Shown piece after piece: positions 47,104-57,927 of a DNA stretch of 64,000 nt. The position numbers were made by a program, and so were the translations under genes. This stretch comes from Cyanobacterium sp. Dongsha4 (GTDB taxonomy: Bacteria > Cyanobacteriota > Cyanobacteriia > Cyanobacteriales > Cyanobacteriaceae), in the NCBI RefSeq assembly GCF_036345015.1, contig NZ_CP084098.1, forward strand, positions 2,369,326 to 2,433,325. The letters run 5' to 3'. Each line of letters opens with the position of its first letter. Position 1 is the first letter of the stretch. The notes below the pieces were generated by a model, which was not told the DNA's origin, searched no databases, and was given only the letters and a program-made list of their open reading frames with translations.

Positions 47104-47606
47104 AACATTAATTATTTTAAGTAGTTTTACTCATTTTACCATTTTGCAGACACGCCCTAATCTGGATTGGGCGTGGTGACTGGAATGCAATACTTGTATT
47201 TGCTCCATCAATTGCCGATAATTTTTGACGGTAGCTTGTTCGCTTCCTTGTAACCTTAAATGTTCTGGGATTTGGTAAAGTTGAGCTATTTGTTCTCCGT
47301 CAAAACTAGCACAGGGTAAGTCTTCTGTGGCATTTTCCACAGTACCATAGGTGAGATTTTCCCCTAATTCTGGTCGATTAGCACAAAATTCTAATATCTG
47401 GCAACTGGGGGCATAACGAATTAAGAAGCGATCGCCCAAGGTTTCTTTTTCATTAATTGGGATGGCACTAAAGGGAATTAAATGTAGATAAATATGAGGA
47501 ATAATAATTAATTCTTCAATTCCTTCAAGATAGTTTTCAACAAGTTCGTTTATTTTTAATTTTTTTCCAATTTTTGGTAGTAAATCAGGTATAGCGTTTC
47601 CCACAG

Positions 47607-48180
47607 TTATGAGGTACAGTAACAACAATGAGTAAACCAATTATGAATATCTGTTTGTGTTACTTCACTCATTGCTAAATCGCTCGCTTCCACCAACTCA
47701 CAATTTGTTCGAGGTGATATTTTTTTCAGTATTTCTTTGACCTTTGACCAAAAATTTTCGATGGGAGAAAAATCCGGTGAATATGGTGATAGATAAACTA
47801 ATTTTGCTCCCACTTTCTCTATTTCTTTTCTGATTATTTCCCCGAGATGAATTGTCCCATTATCCATTACTACACAAGCACCTTTCCATAGTTTTGGAAT
47901 CAGTTTTCTCATAATAAATGCTTCAAAAGTTAATCCATCTACCGCTCCATATATATTTGTGGAAGTGACAACTTCTTTTAATGATAAAGCAGTTAACATA
48001 GAAACGTTTCTTCCCCTTTTCTGTGACTTTTCTCCCCTTGCTCTTTTTCCTTTTAAACTTCGAGCATATAATCTTAATAGTGCTAAATTTACTCCTGATT
48101 CATCTATAAATATTAGGTCTTCTTCTTTTATTTCTCTGATTTCATTCCAATATTCACAACGTTTTAATTGAACTCTATCA
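47607..48180 (-). CDS. IS630-family transposase, catalytic frame
   Basis: The open frame extends upstream of its first Met and reads LIFIDESGVNLALLRLYARSLKGKRARG, CVVMDNGTIHLGEII and LSPYSPDFSPIENFWSKVKEILKK, the three DDE motifs of the Tc1/IS630 superfamily. It is joined to the first frame by a shift at an A8 run near 48205-48213. Confidence 0.88.
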
Positions 48181-48555
48181 CTATGTTTTTCCGTGGCATA
48201 TAGTGTTTTTTTTAACAGTAAAATTTAACTTCTTACAAAGTCTATCCATTGTAGATGTACTAACGGTGATTCCTATTTTTGATTCTAACAAGGAACATAG
48301 TTCCCTTAATGTACAATCATTATTTTGTTCCATAATCTCTTGAAGAATTATCAAATTTTCAGGGGACACTTTTGGTTTTTGGGCACCTCCTCTTTTACGA
48401 GGAGATATATTGCCTGTCTGTTTATATTGTTTGACAATTTTTTGTACAAAACTTTTGGCAACACAAAAGTGAGTGGCTAATGCTCGAATAGACAATTTTT
48501 CTTTTTCTTGAATATCAATAATCTTTTGCCTAAGATCGATCGAGTAAGATTTCAT
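48181..48555 (-). CDS. IS630-family transposase, helix-turn-helix frame
   Basis: The 124-residue frame MKSYSIDLRQKIIDIQEKEKLSIRALATHFCVAKSFVQKIVKQYKQTGNISPRKRGG holds the paired-like DNA-binding domain of IS630 transposases and ends soon after the frameshift site. A full-length enzyme requires shifting into the catalytic frame downstream. Confidence 0.9.
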   Translation of the reverse strand: MKSYSIDLRQKIIDIQEKEKLSIRALATHFCVAKSFVQKIVKQYKQTGNISPRKRGGAQKPKVSPENLIILQEIMEQNNDCTLRELCSLLESKIGITVSTSTMDRLCKKLNFTVKKNTICHGKT

Positions 48556-48623
48556 ATTGTGATAATTTTCAATTAATTTAAGAAATTGATTAAGTGTACC
48601 TCATAAAGCTGGGAAACGCTATA

Positions 48624-48761
48624 ATTTCTAATGTTGCTTCTAAATGTGGTTTTCAAGAAGTTAGTCGAATTAATCGGAGAATGCAAGATACAAAAAAAGC
48701 CGTTAACCCCTCGATTGGCAGAATTAAGCAAGAAAATATTTTAATTCTCAAAAATAAATAA
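48624..48761 (+). pseudogene. 3' fragment of an unidentified gene
   Basis: Reading from the edge of the IS630 element, 45 codons give ISNVASKCGFQEVSRINRRMQDTKKAVNPSIGRIKQENILILKNK and a stop. The 5' part is lost at the element. It is 21 bp upstream of the truncated methyltransferase gene and on the same strand, so they were probably one operon. I do not recognise its family. Confidence 0.5.
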
Positions 48762-48782
48762 AAAGGAGTAAGATATTAATTC

Positions 48783-49229
48783 ATGATCATAAAATGTAAA
48801 CTTAAACCTTATATTCAACCTTTTGAGAAAGAGTTAGCTTTAAACGAGCTTGCTTCTATCTCTAATTCTACGCCTAAGCTTTTACCTACACTAAATTCAG
48901 AACCTTTAGAATATGAAATATTATCTGATATTCTAGCTAATGTCATAGCTGAAAAATTAGCATACTGGGAGTATATTTTAACTGAAAATAAGTGTTATTT
49001 TACAACTCAAGTGATCCGAGAAGCAACAGTTAATATTGTTTGCAGTGATATTGCACCAGAAAAAATTGTTAAAGAAATAGTATTTAGAGGCGAAACGTCT
49101 TTACCTAATCGGCGTTGTTTAAGATATGGTACTCATGGGATTCATGAATATCGTGGTAAATTTTTCCCACAATTAGTGCGTTCCTTAATTAATATTTCCC
49201 ATCGAGGAAGAATTCCCTTTGAGAATTGA
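48783..49229 (+). pseudogene. DNA methyltransferase N-terminal fragment
   Basis: The 148 residues end with RRCLRYGTHGIHEYRGKFFPQLVRSLINIS, a block typical of the N-terminal part of large N4/N6 DNA methyltransferases, and then HRGRIPFEN and stop. The catalytic domain is absent. A good AAGGAG site precedes the ATG. The truncation coincides with the repeat-like sequence of the guide described at 49225-49249, so the gene was cut when the transposon end was formed or was captured as a fragment. Confidence 0.75.
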
Positions 49230-49249
49230 AAGCGAATCCTGTCGCACCC
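49225..49249 (+). ncRNA. Candidate delocalised homing crRNA of a type V-K CAST
   Basis: ATTGAAAG, matching the 3' end of type V-K CRISPR repeats, is followed at 49233-49249 by the 17-nt CGAATCCTGTCGCACCC, identical to the last 17 nt of the adjacent tRNA-Arg. In the tRNA gene this protospacer is preceded by GGTT, the expected V-K PAM. It lies just inside the transposon end. Only part of the repeat is recognisable. Confidence 0.8.
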
Positions 49250-49258
49250 CCTTTAATT

Positions 49259-49324
49259 AAACGACACTAATTTGTTAAGACAACACGAATCTGTTACCGA
49301 TGACAAATAATTTATTACCGTACA
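49259..49324 (-). mobile_element. Tn7-like (type V-K CAST) transposon end
   Basis: On the minus strand the end starts TGTACGG at 49324 and contains three imperfect direct repeats with the pattern TAA(C/T)A(A/G)ATT(n)2TGT(C/T)G: beginning near 49317, 49297 and 49278. This layout resembles the TnsB-binding repeats of published type V-K transposon ends. The interior is to the left. The other end and a matching duplication (host AAAAC next to this end) were not found in the window. Confidence 0.8.
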
Positions 49325-49354
49325 AAAACCTTAGAACTATTGACACAAAAAGAC

Positions 49355-49427
49355 GGGTGCGACAGGATTCGAACCTGTGACCGACTGCTTAGAAGGCAGT
49401 TGCTCTATCCAGCTGAGCTACGCACCC
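49355..49427 (-). tRNA. tRNA-Arg(TCT)
   Basis: The 73-nt sequence folds as a cloverleaf: acceptor GGGTGCG/CGCACCC, D arm with AGCTCAGCTGGATAGAGC, anticodon stem ACTGC/GCAGT around the loop CTTCTAA (anticodon TCT) and T loop GGTTCGAATCC. CCA is not encoded. It is the target of the candidate homing guide just downstream of its 3' end. Confidence 0.97.
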
Positions 49428-49622
49428 ACTTGTAAAATACGCTTACATATTATAGCAAACTATTTTAGTATTTGACAATATTTTACTTTATAAACTTGAA
49501 AAGAATTGTCCTAATTAGAAAATTTTAGAGTAATTATTAATGACTAAAAGACCGAATTTGAGTTAATATTTTTTCAGATCAAAGAATAATTCAATTAAAT
49601 AATAAAATAACTTTAGAGGTTA

Positions 49623-52130
49623 TTGGGAATGAATGAACCAGTAGAACTAAAACATATAATACATATTACTTATGGAGATATAAGACAAAGAATTGTATTG
49701 AGCAATGAAATATATTCTATTGGTCGTCATTCTAGTAATAAAATTGTTATTCATCATCCAACAATATCTCGGTTTCATTGTACAATATTACCAGTTAAAT
49801 ATAAGGGAGAAAATCAACAAACTCTTTTTTGGATTATTGATGGTGATTTAAAAGGAAATCGTAGTTCTAATGGTATTTTTATTAATGGTAACAAGTCTTT
49901 GTCTCATGAATTAATATCAGGAGATTTCATTAAAATTGGTGGAAATGAAGTTGAAGTTTTTTATGAAATTTTTAACGAAGAAAATGGTGATTATCTATCT
50001 ATTTCAGAGGCAAATATATCCTCTACCAATTTATCCAATATAGTCATCAATCCTAAATATTCTAAAGTATCTTCTTCACAAACTACTGTTACGGAAGAAA
50101 ATCAAGAGCAAGAGGAAAAGTTTATCAGAGAAATTTTATTTACTTTTCATCATAATCATAATCATATTAAAGCCCCTTATATTCACATAAATAAAGAGGG
50201 TAAAATCATTCACTTTAACTCATTTTTCAAAGAAGTTTTTCCCGATTTTAACCGTAATAGTTATCCCAATCCTTTTGTCGATAATTTACAGGGGATTGTG
50301 AAATCAAGTAGTAATAATTTTTGTATTCGAGAAATTAAGCACCAAAATAAATATTATACTCAGTATGCTTATTATCAGCAGGAGCAAGATATTATTGAAA
50401 GCTATATTTTTTGTTTTGAAGATAGATATACGTTAGAAAAAAACCTGCAAGAAAATGAGGAAAAATATCGTGCAGTAGTCAGGCAAATATCTGAGGGTAT
50501 AATCTTAGTTGATCCTATTTCTAAACAAATTATTGAAGCAAATCAGGCTTATTGTAGTCTAATTGGTTATAGCAACGAGGAAATTTTAACCTTAAAGATT
50601 TATGATGTTTTAGCTACCGATCCAGAAGTTCATGATAGCATAATCCGTAAAGTTCAGAAAAATCGCCTTAATTTAGTTCAAGAGTCCATTCATCGTCATC
50701 GCAATCGTCATTTCATTGATGTTGAGGCAAATATTAGCAGTATCTATTATGGTGCAAAAGAATATATATGTTATGCAGTTCGAGATATTACAGAAAGAAA
50801 AATGGCACAGGAGATGTTATGTTATCAAGCCTGTCATGATTTACTTACACAGCTAGGGAATCGAAATCTATTTAATGAACAACTCTATAAAGCGATCGCA
50901 CGTTCTCAGAGGTACAAAAGTAGATTAGCTGTAATATTTATTGACTTAGATCGTTTCAAATATATTAATGATACTTTAGGTCATGATATAGGCGATCGCT
51001 TCTTACAAGAAGTAGCCATAAAAATTAAAAACTGTCTCAGGAGTGCGGATATAATTGCCCGTTGGGGAGGGGATGAATTCACCATACTGTTATCAGAAAT
51101 AAAAAATCCCCAAGATGCCACTATTGTCGCTAAAAGGATATTTAATAGCCTTAAACAACCGATAATTATTTCCGAATATCAACTATACTGCCATTTAAGT
51201 ATGGGTATCGCTATTTATCCTCAAGACGGTGAAAACCCAGAAAACTTACTCAAAAATGCCGATATAGCCTTATATCGCAGTAAAGACAGTGGGGGGAATC
51301 AATATCAGTATTATAATCCCTCCATGAACAAAAGAAATACAGAATTATTACACCTTGAAACAAACCTTTATCAAGCCATAAGAGAAAGCCAACTTTGCTT
51401 ATACTATCAACCGCAGATAAATATTAATACAGGCAAAGTAACAGGAATGGAAGCCTTAATTCGTTGGCAACACCCCGATTTAGGAATGGTATCACCAGAG
51501 CAATTTATACCTATTGCCGAAGAAACAGGATTTATTAATAGTATTGGAGAATGGGTTTTATTTACAGCTTGTAAACAGAACAAAAAATGGCAACAATCAG
51601 GTTTAGCACCCCTTAAAATAGCTGTTAATTTATCTCCCAGACAATGTCAACCAAACTTAGTCACATCACTCAAACAAATTCTTAAAGAAACAAAATTAGA
51701 GCCAGAATATTTAGAGCTAGAAATAACAGAAACAAGTATTATTGTTCATCCAGAATTAACCAAAGAAATTTTAGAAGAATTGACAGAAATAGGTATTTCT
51801 ATTACTATGGATGATTTTGGCTCTGGTTATTCTTCAGTCGGTTATTTAAAAAAATTTCCTTTTCAAAAAATAAAAATAGACCAGAGTTTTGTTAGAGATT
51901 TAAAAAATGAACCTAGTGAATTAGCCATTATTTCGGCAGTGATAACTCTAGGAAAAGGCTTCAATTTACAAGTGGTAGCAGAAGGAGTAGAAAATCAAGA
52001 ACAAGCCTACCTACTTAAAAATCTACAATGTGACACCATGCAAGGTTATTTTTTCAGTTATCCTTTACCAGTAGATGATGCAACAAAATTTATTCAATCT
52101 GTTGCCAATGAGGGAATTTTCCTACCATAA
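49623..52130 (+). CDS. FHA-PAS-GGDEF-EAL cyclic-di-GMP signalling protein
   Basis: This 835-residue soluble protein begins with an FHA domain (YSIGRHSSN, TISRFHC, NRSSNGIFING), has a PAS pair around 180-390 (EGIILVDPISKQIIEANQAYCSLIGYS), an intact diguanylate-cyclase site RWGGDEF (~478) and an intact phosphodiesterase site: GMEALIRWQHP (~607), LEITETS, DDFGSGYSS (~728) and VVAEGVE. It could both make and break cyclic-di-GMP, with FHA linking it to Ser/Thr kinase signals. It is a paralogue of the degenerate protein at 2969-5098. Its start is preceded by a weak GGTTATTGGG. Confidence 0.93.
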   Translation: MGMNEPVELKHIIHITYGDIRQRIVLSNEIYSIGRHSSNKIVIHHPTISRFHCTILPVKYKGENQQTLFWIIDGDLKGNRSSNGIFINGNKSLSHELISGDFIKIGGNEVEVFYEIFNEENGDYLSISEANISSTNLSNIVINPKYSKVSSSQTTVTEENQEQEEKFIREILFTFHHNHNHIKAPYIHINKEGKIIHFNSFFKEVFPDFNRNSYPNPFVDNLQGIVKSSSNNFCIREIKHQNKYYTQYAYYQQEQDIIESYIFCFEDRYTLEKNLQENEEKYRAVVRQISEGIILVDPISKQIIEANQAYCSLIGYSNEEILTLKIYDVLATDPEVHDSIIRKVQKNRLNLVQESIHRHRNRHFIDVEANISSIYYGAKEYICYAVRDITERKMAQEMLCYQACHDLLTQLGNRNLFNEQLYKAIARSQRYKSRLAVIFIDLDRFKYINDTLGHDIGDRFLQEVAIKIKNCLRSADIIARWGGDEFTILLSEIKNPQDATIVAKRIFNSLKQPIIISEYQLYCHLSMGIAIYPQDGENPENLLKNADIALYRSKDSGGNQYQYYNPSMNKRNTELLHLETNLYQAIRESQLCLYYQPQININTGKVTGMEALIRWQHPDLGMVSPEQFIPIAEETGFINSIGEWVLFTACKQNKKWQQSGLAPLKIAVNLSPRQCQPNLVTSLKQILKETKLEPEYLELEITETSIIVHPELTKEILEELTEIGISITMDDFGSGYSSVGYLKKFPFQKIKIDQSFVRDLKNEPSELAIISAVITLGKGFNLQVVAEGVENQEQAYLLKNLQCDTMQGYFFSYPLPVDDATKFIQSVANEGIFLP

Positions 52131-52139
52131 ATTAAATTT

Positions 52140-52195
52140 GTGGCTTTCTTATTTCTCGTTATGTAATAAATTATTGGTTAGGGTAGGCAATAGGC
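52140..52195 (+). repeat. Intergenic repeat, copy 2
   Basis: Corresponds to the copy at 9429-9475 (TGGCTTTCTTATTTCTCG, then TTATTGGTTAGGGTAGGC). It follows the stop of the FHA-GGDEF-EAL gene. The two copies differ by scattered changes and a short insertion. Confidence 0.6.
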
Positions 52196-52326
52196 AATTA
52201 TTAAATGTATAGTTTATAGACTTTTAACTTTATATTTAACCTGCTACTTATCACCTGAAACCCGAAGCACTATCTTGCATCAAATTGGGGTGATTAAAAT
52301 AAATCTTATTAATTTTTTAGATAAAA

Positions 52327-52917
52327 ATGAATCAAAAAAAAGTATTAATGGTTCACGGTATTACAGATACAGGAAAAATATTTCAATCTATGGGTAAAGT
52401 TCTGGAAAAATATGGTTATCAAACCCATACTATTGACCTAATTCCTAGTATTGGTATTGCCGATTTAAGAGATTTAGCACAACAACTGAAACAATTTATA
52501 AATAATAATTTTCATGAGCAAGAAAAAATAAACTTAATTGGTTTTAGCATGGGAGGATTAGTTACCAGATACTATTTACAGAGATTAGATGGTATTCATA
52601 AAGTTAATAAATATGTCAGTATTTCTGCTCCTAATAACGGCACAAATAACGCTCATCTTTTACCCTTAAAAGGTATTCAACAGATGCGTCCCAATAGTGA
52701 ATTTTTACAAGACTTAAATAGTGATGTAAAAGATATATTAAGTAAGATTGAAACCCTAATTATGTGGACTCCTTTTGATGTTATGATTTTACCTCCTAAA
52801 AGCTCTATTATGGGAGTAGGAAAAGAGGTAAATTTCCCTGTATTAATTCATCGATGGATGCTGGAAGATGAAAGAGTTTTTAATGCAATCCTTAATTTCC
52901 TTGGCAATAAATCATAA
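52327..52917 (+). CDS. Alpha/beta-hydrolase, lipase-like
   Basis: A 196-residue alpha/beta hydrolase with VLMVHGITDTG (oxyanion region), the nucleophile elbow INLIGFSMGGLVTRYYLQ and SAPNNGTNNAHLLPLKGIQQMRPNSEFLQDLN, as in bacterial triacylglycerol lipase EstA-type proteins. The likely His sits in FPVLIHRWMLEDERV. It lacks a signal peptide, so it should be cytoplasmic. It has no obvious operon partner. Confidence 0.85.
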   Translation: MNQKKVLMVHGITDTGKIFQSMGKVLEKYGYQTHTIDLIPSIGIADLRDLAQQLKQFINNNFHEQEKINLIGFSMGGLVTRYYLQRLDGIHKVNKYVSISAPNNGTNNAHLLPLKGIQQMRPNSEFLQDLNSDVKDILSKIETLIMWTPFDVMILPPKSSIMGVGKEVNFPVLIHRWMLEDERVFNAILNFLGNKS

Positions 52918-52974
52918 TTCATTCTATTTCAGTTAGTATCGAAGGTTTAGGGATGTTGTTGAGGAAATAGGTGC

Positions 52975-53080
52975 TTGGGGTATTAGGGTATTGGGGAGAA
53001 ACGAGTTAAGAGTTAGTAAGTTATTAATTATTCACTATTCGCTATTTACCTTTGCCCCTTGCCCTTTTCACTGGTTAAGA
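52975..53080 (+). repeat. Dispersed intergenic repeat copy
   Basis: Contains TTGGGGAGAAACGAGTTAAG, TTCACTATTCGCTATTTACC and TTTGCCCCTTGCCC in the order seen in the copy at 24286-24420. It sits in the gap before the prenyltransferase gene. Confidence 0.6.
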
Positions 53081-53127
53081 TACAATAACAAAAGGTTTAG
53101 ACAAAGAATTTGAATCTACTTGAAATT

Positions 53128-54009
53128 ATGGTTTCTTCCCCTGAACTAAAATCATCATCTTTGGTGGAAAATATCGTTAAATTGTTGCGTTGGGATAAAC
53201 CCGCAGGAAGACTTATTTTAATGATACCTGCATTGTGGGCTTTATTTTTAGCTGGAGAAGGAAAACCTCCTTTACCTTTAGTTGGGGTTGTTATTCTCGG
53301 CAGTTTAGCCACCAGTGCGGCCGGTTGTGTTATCAATGATTTATGGGATCGAAATCTTGATAATCAGGTGGAAAGAACTAAAACTCGCCCTCTTGCCTCC
53401 CGTGCGTTGTCGGTAAAAGTGGGAATAGTTGTCTTTTTTATTAGTTTAGCTTGTGCGGCGGTGTTAGCTTTTTATCTTAATGCCCTCAGTTTTTGGCTTT
53501 GCGTGGGGGCTGTACCTTTTATTGTCTGTTATCCTTTAGCCAAGAGGGTTTTTCCTGTGCCTCAATTGGTTTTATCCTTGGCGTGGGGATTTGCTGTATT
53601 AATCAGTTGGAGTGCGGTGACAGGGAATCTTAATAACAATACATGGTTGTTGTGGGGGGCAACGGTAACATGGACGATGGGGTTTGATACGGTATATGCT
53701 ATGAGTGATAAAGAAGATGATCTAAAAGTGGGAATTAATTCTAGTGCCATCTTTTTTGATGATTTGGTCGGGGATGCAGTCGGCTTATTTTATGCTCTTA
53801 CGGCTGGTTTATTTGCTTATATTGCTATGGTTAATGGTTTTAACCTCTTTTTTGGGGTGACATGGGCGATCGCAGTTATTTTATGGGTAGGGCAGTATAT
53901 CCAAATTAGAGGCATTAATCAGGATTCGATTAATTATGGTCAAATTTTTAGTCAAAATGTCTGGATTGGCTTTATTTTACTGTTAGGAATTATTTTGGGG
54001 GTGAGATAA
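53128..54009 (+). CDS. UbiA-family 4-hydroxybenzoate polyprenyltransferase
   Basis: The 293-residue membrane protein has the two UbiA aspartate motifs, INDLWDRNLDNQVERTKTRPLASR (~70) and YAMSDKEDDLKVGINSSAIFF (~190), and eight or nine membrane helices. In cyanobacteria this enzyme attaches solanesyl diphosphate to 4-hydroxybenzoate in plastoquinone synthesis. ATG at 53128 is preferred over a TTG at 53110 for lack of conservation of the extra residues. coaX starts 9 bp after its stop, so they may be cotranscribed. Confidence 0.9.
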   Translation: MVSSPELKSSSLVENIVKLLRWDKPAGRLILMIPALWALFLAGEGKPPLPLVGVVILGSLATSAAGCVINDLWDRNLDNQVERTKTRPLASRALSVKVGIVVFFISLACAAVLAFYLNALSFWLCVGAVPFIVCYPLAKRVFPVPQLVLSLAWGFAVLISWSAVTGNLNNNTWLLWGATVTWTMGFDTVYAMSDKEDDLKVGINSSAIFFDDLVGDAVGLFYALTAGLFAYIAMVNGFNLFFGVTWAIAVILWVGQYIQIRGINQDSINYGQIFSQNVWIGFILLLGIILGVR

Positions 54010-54018
54010 AAAGACAGA

Positions 54019-54774
54019 ATGGAAAATTGGTTAGGCTTGATGATTGGTAATTCTCGACTCCATTGGGCTTATTTTCAGGGTAAAGAATTAAGAAAAACAT
54101 GGAATACTCTTTCTGCGGATACTGTCAAAGAATTAGAAACAGTTTTAGATGAGGAGCTTTTTAGCTATATTCAGAGTCGAATGTCTTTATATGTGGCTTC
54201 GGTTGTGCCATCGGCTACGAAAATTTATCTTTCCCTACCTCAAACAATTATCATTAATTATCAAAAAATACCCCTACACAATATTTATGATAGTATGGGA
54301 TGCGATCGCATCTTAGCTTTATGGGGGGGAGGATGTCATTATGGTTTTCCTTGCCTAGTAATTGATAGTGGTACAGCTTTAACCTTTTCAGGGGCAGATG
54401 AGAAACAAAACTTTCAAGGAGGGGCAATTATGCCAGGGGTGAGATTACAATTACAAACCCTTTTCTTTAACACGGCCGCTTTACCTGAAGTACAAATTAT
54501 GGGGGAAATAACCCCCCGTTGGGCAACAGATACCCCCTGTGCCATCCAAAGTGGGGTTGTTTATACTATCGTTGCGGGAATCAAAGATTTTGCTCAAGAT
54601 TGGTTTAAAAAATATCCCCAAAGTAAAGTCATTTTGACAGGAGGAGATGCTTTATTGTTATCTCGATATTTAGCAAATATTGATCCTGATTTTAGTCAAA
54701 AATTAATTGTTGATCCTGATTTAATTTTTTGGGGTATGCAATATTATCAAAGTGCGATCGAATTTAGGGATTAA
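54019..54774 (+). CDS. coaX: Type III pantothenate kinase
   Basis: The 251-residue protein shows the ASKHA-fold motifs of CoaX: WLGLMIGNSRLHWAYFQG (phosphate 1), DRILALWGG, LVIDSGTALTFSG (phosphate 2) and GGAIMPGVRLQLQTLFFNTAALP. It phosphorylates pantothenate, the first step of coenzyme A synthesis. This complements the panC part of the fused gene at 57928-59547. It follows the prenyltransferase gene by 9 bp. Confidence 0.95.
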   Translation: MENWLGLMIGNSRLHWAYFQGKELRKTWNTLSADTVKELETVLDEELFSYIQSRMSLYVASVVPSATKIYLSLPQTIIINYQKIPLHNIYDSMGCDRILALWGGGCHYGFPCLVIDSGTALTFSGADEKQNFQGGAIMPGVRLQLQTLFFNTAALPEVQIMGEITPRWATDTPCAIQSGVVYTIVAGIKDFAQDWFKKYPQSKVILTGGDALLLSRYLANIDPDFSQKLIVDPDLIFWGMQYYQSAIEFRD

Positions 54775-54840
54775 CCATTTTTCATTCCTCATTTGCCCTT
54801 TTTATCCTTTCCTAATTCCCAATAATTAAGTTTTTTTCCA

Positions 54841-56599
<1,759 letters not shown>

Positions 56600-57469
56600 T
56601 TAAACCATCATTAACTCTAATTCATCCTCTTTATCCTCTTTGGCTTGAGGAGGATTCAAATAATAATCAGAAAGTAAGCCGAATAATTCTCTGTCGTGGG
56701 CTTCACTGGGAACTACTCCCTCTGGTAATGCTAAAATCTGATCAGCGATATTCAAATAATAATCGCACACATAATCTAAAGTTTGGTCTTTTTCTGCCAT
56801 TTCAAATAAGGTTTTTCCCTTGACTCTGGAGACTCGGATGTCTTCAATTAGGGGTAAAACCTCTAACACAGGCATTGCCACATGAGATACATATTTATCA
56901 ATTAAATCCCGTTTCGAGGTGCGATTACCAATCAACCCTGCTAAACGAAGAGGATGGGTGCGCGCTTTTTCTCTGACAGAGGCGGCGATACGATTGGCGG
57001 CAAATAAAGCATCAAATCCATTATCAGTAACAATTAAACAGTAATCAGCATAGTTAAGAGGGGCGGCAAATCCTCCACAGACAACATCTCCTAAAACATC
57101 GAATAAAATAACATCATACTCATCAAAGGCGTTTAACTCCTTGAGTAATTTAACCGTTTCCCCTACTACATAGCCACCGCAACCAGCCCCCGCAGGAGGG
57201 CCACCAGCTTCAACGCAATCAACTCCTGCATAGCCTTTATAAATAACATCTTCAGGCCAAATATCTTCATAGTGAAAATCTTTTTCTTGTAGGGTGTCGA
57301 TAATAGTGGGAATTAAAAAACCTGTGAGGGTAAAAGTGCTATCGTGTTTCGGATCGCACCCTATTTGTAATACTTTTTTGCCTCTTTTAGCGAGGGCGGT
57401 GGAAATATTGCAACTGGTGGTAGATTTACCGATGCCACCTTTTCCATATACTGCTAGGGTTAAAGTCAT
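56600..57469 (-). CDS. chlL: Light-independent protochlorophyllide reductase iron protein
   Basis: The 289-residue NifH-like ATPase has a P-loop [14 protein letters not shown], the switch and cluster cysteines in [22 protein letters not shown] and [21 protein letters not shown]. As a dimer it passes electrons from a 4Fe-4S cluster to ChlN-ChlB. The C-terminal tail ([13 protein letters not shown]) is acidic. Expression is presumably separate from chlN given the wide gap. The family is oxygen sensitive. Confidence 0.98.
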   Translation of the reverse strand: MTLTLAVYGKGGIGKSTTSCNISTALAKRGKKVLQIGCDPKHDSTFTLTGFLIPTIIDTLQEKDFHYEDIWPEDVIYKGYAGVDCVEAGGPPAGAGCGGYVVGETVKLLKELNAFDEYDVILFDVLGDVVCGGFAAPLNYADYCLIVTDNGFDALFAANRIAASVREKARTHPLRLAGLIGNRTSKRDLIDKYVSHVAMPVLEVLPLIEDIRVSRVKGKTLFEMAEKDQTLDYVCDYYLNIADQILALPEGVVPSEAHDRELFGLLSDYYLNPPQAKEDKEDELELMMV

Positions 57470-57927
57470 TTTACTAATGTCTGATTAAAATTTATTCTTT
57501 TTGCATTATTGACTAATTTTTAGGAAATTAACAGGTGCTATGGTTTTATCTTTGGTAGCTATAGAGCTTTATTTTGTTTATTTCTGTTTTAATGGAATTT
57601 TTTAGCCTTAAATTCTTTTTTAACCTTATATTTTGTTATTAATAATATTTTGTCAATTAATTTACAGTAATTATGTTTAAAAGCAAACTTTTAGATTTAT
57701 GATTGCTTAATATTCTCTAAAGTTGCCATTTAGTAAGGCTTTAATGATAAATAAAATGCGATCGCATCTTTGGGGAAATGATTTGAGAGAAGCAAAAAAC
57801 CCCAAAAAAAAATTAAATGTTAATTATTATGTAGATGTTAACTATTGTGTAGCTCGAAAGGAATTAGGGTAACAGTGTTTAATTAATTTCTCCCTGAAAC
57901 CTGACACCCGAAACCTCTTTCCTAACT
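57470..57927. other. 458-bp region upstream of chlL
   Basis: AT-rich region between chlL and panC/cmk, both on the minus strand. It must contain the chlL promoter. A HIP1 octamer is at 57759-57766 and a short CTGACACCCGAAACC-type repeat piece near 57900. I see no gene or structured RNA. Confidence 0.45.

Larger units (their letters stand above)
46058..47157 (-). mobile_element. IS5-family (IS427-like) insertion sequence
   Basis: Ends are the inverted repeats GGGCGTGTCTGCAAA (46058 side) and its complement (TTTGCAGACACGCCC, ending at 47157), giving 1100 bp. It carries a two-frame transposase on the minus strand. It is inserted in the CHAT-type gene fragment. Only a single A appears shared at the target, so a clear duplication is not seen. 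Confidence 0.88.
43929..47591 (-). pseudogene. CHAT-protease/helical-repeat gene broken by three insertion sequences
   Basis: Three minus-strand pieces can be read as one gene. Piece 1 (47591-47158) has the CHAT-type IPHIYLHLIPFSAIPI and LHSSHHAQSRL. Piece 2 (46057-45821) reads NPLIFSLFISDSFEKF to ERLWTISQGKNEIAYNSL. Piece 3 (45030-43929) is a TPR-like helical domain ending ISNAVNIGWVTNESVPSFIRG. Pieces 2 and 3 join in frame on exact removal of the IS1 copy (NSL/EELLENQEEE). Pieces 1 and 2 join if one A is counted as duplicated by the IS5 element. The 5' end is missing beyond the IS630 element. Confidence 0.72.
47590..48623 (-). mobile_element. IS630-family insertion sequence
   Basis: Terminal inverted repeats TATAGCGTTTCCCA (47590) and its complement ending at 48623, each followed inward by a TTATGAGGTACA block, bound about 1.03 kb with TA at both edges as expected for this family. 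The transposase is in two frames. Both flanking genes lack their 5' ends at the element, so a deletion or inversion accompanied it. Confidence 0.88.

Noticed and set aside
49233-49371. The tRNA-end duplication as a classical integrase att pair
   Set aside because: The copy is inverted relative to the tRNA and no integrase gene is present; the guide/PAM/end geometry of a V-K CAST explains it better.
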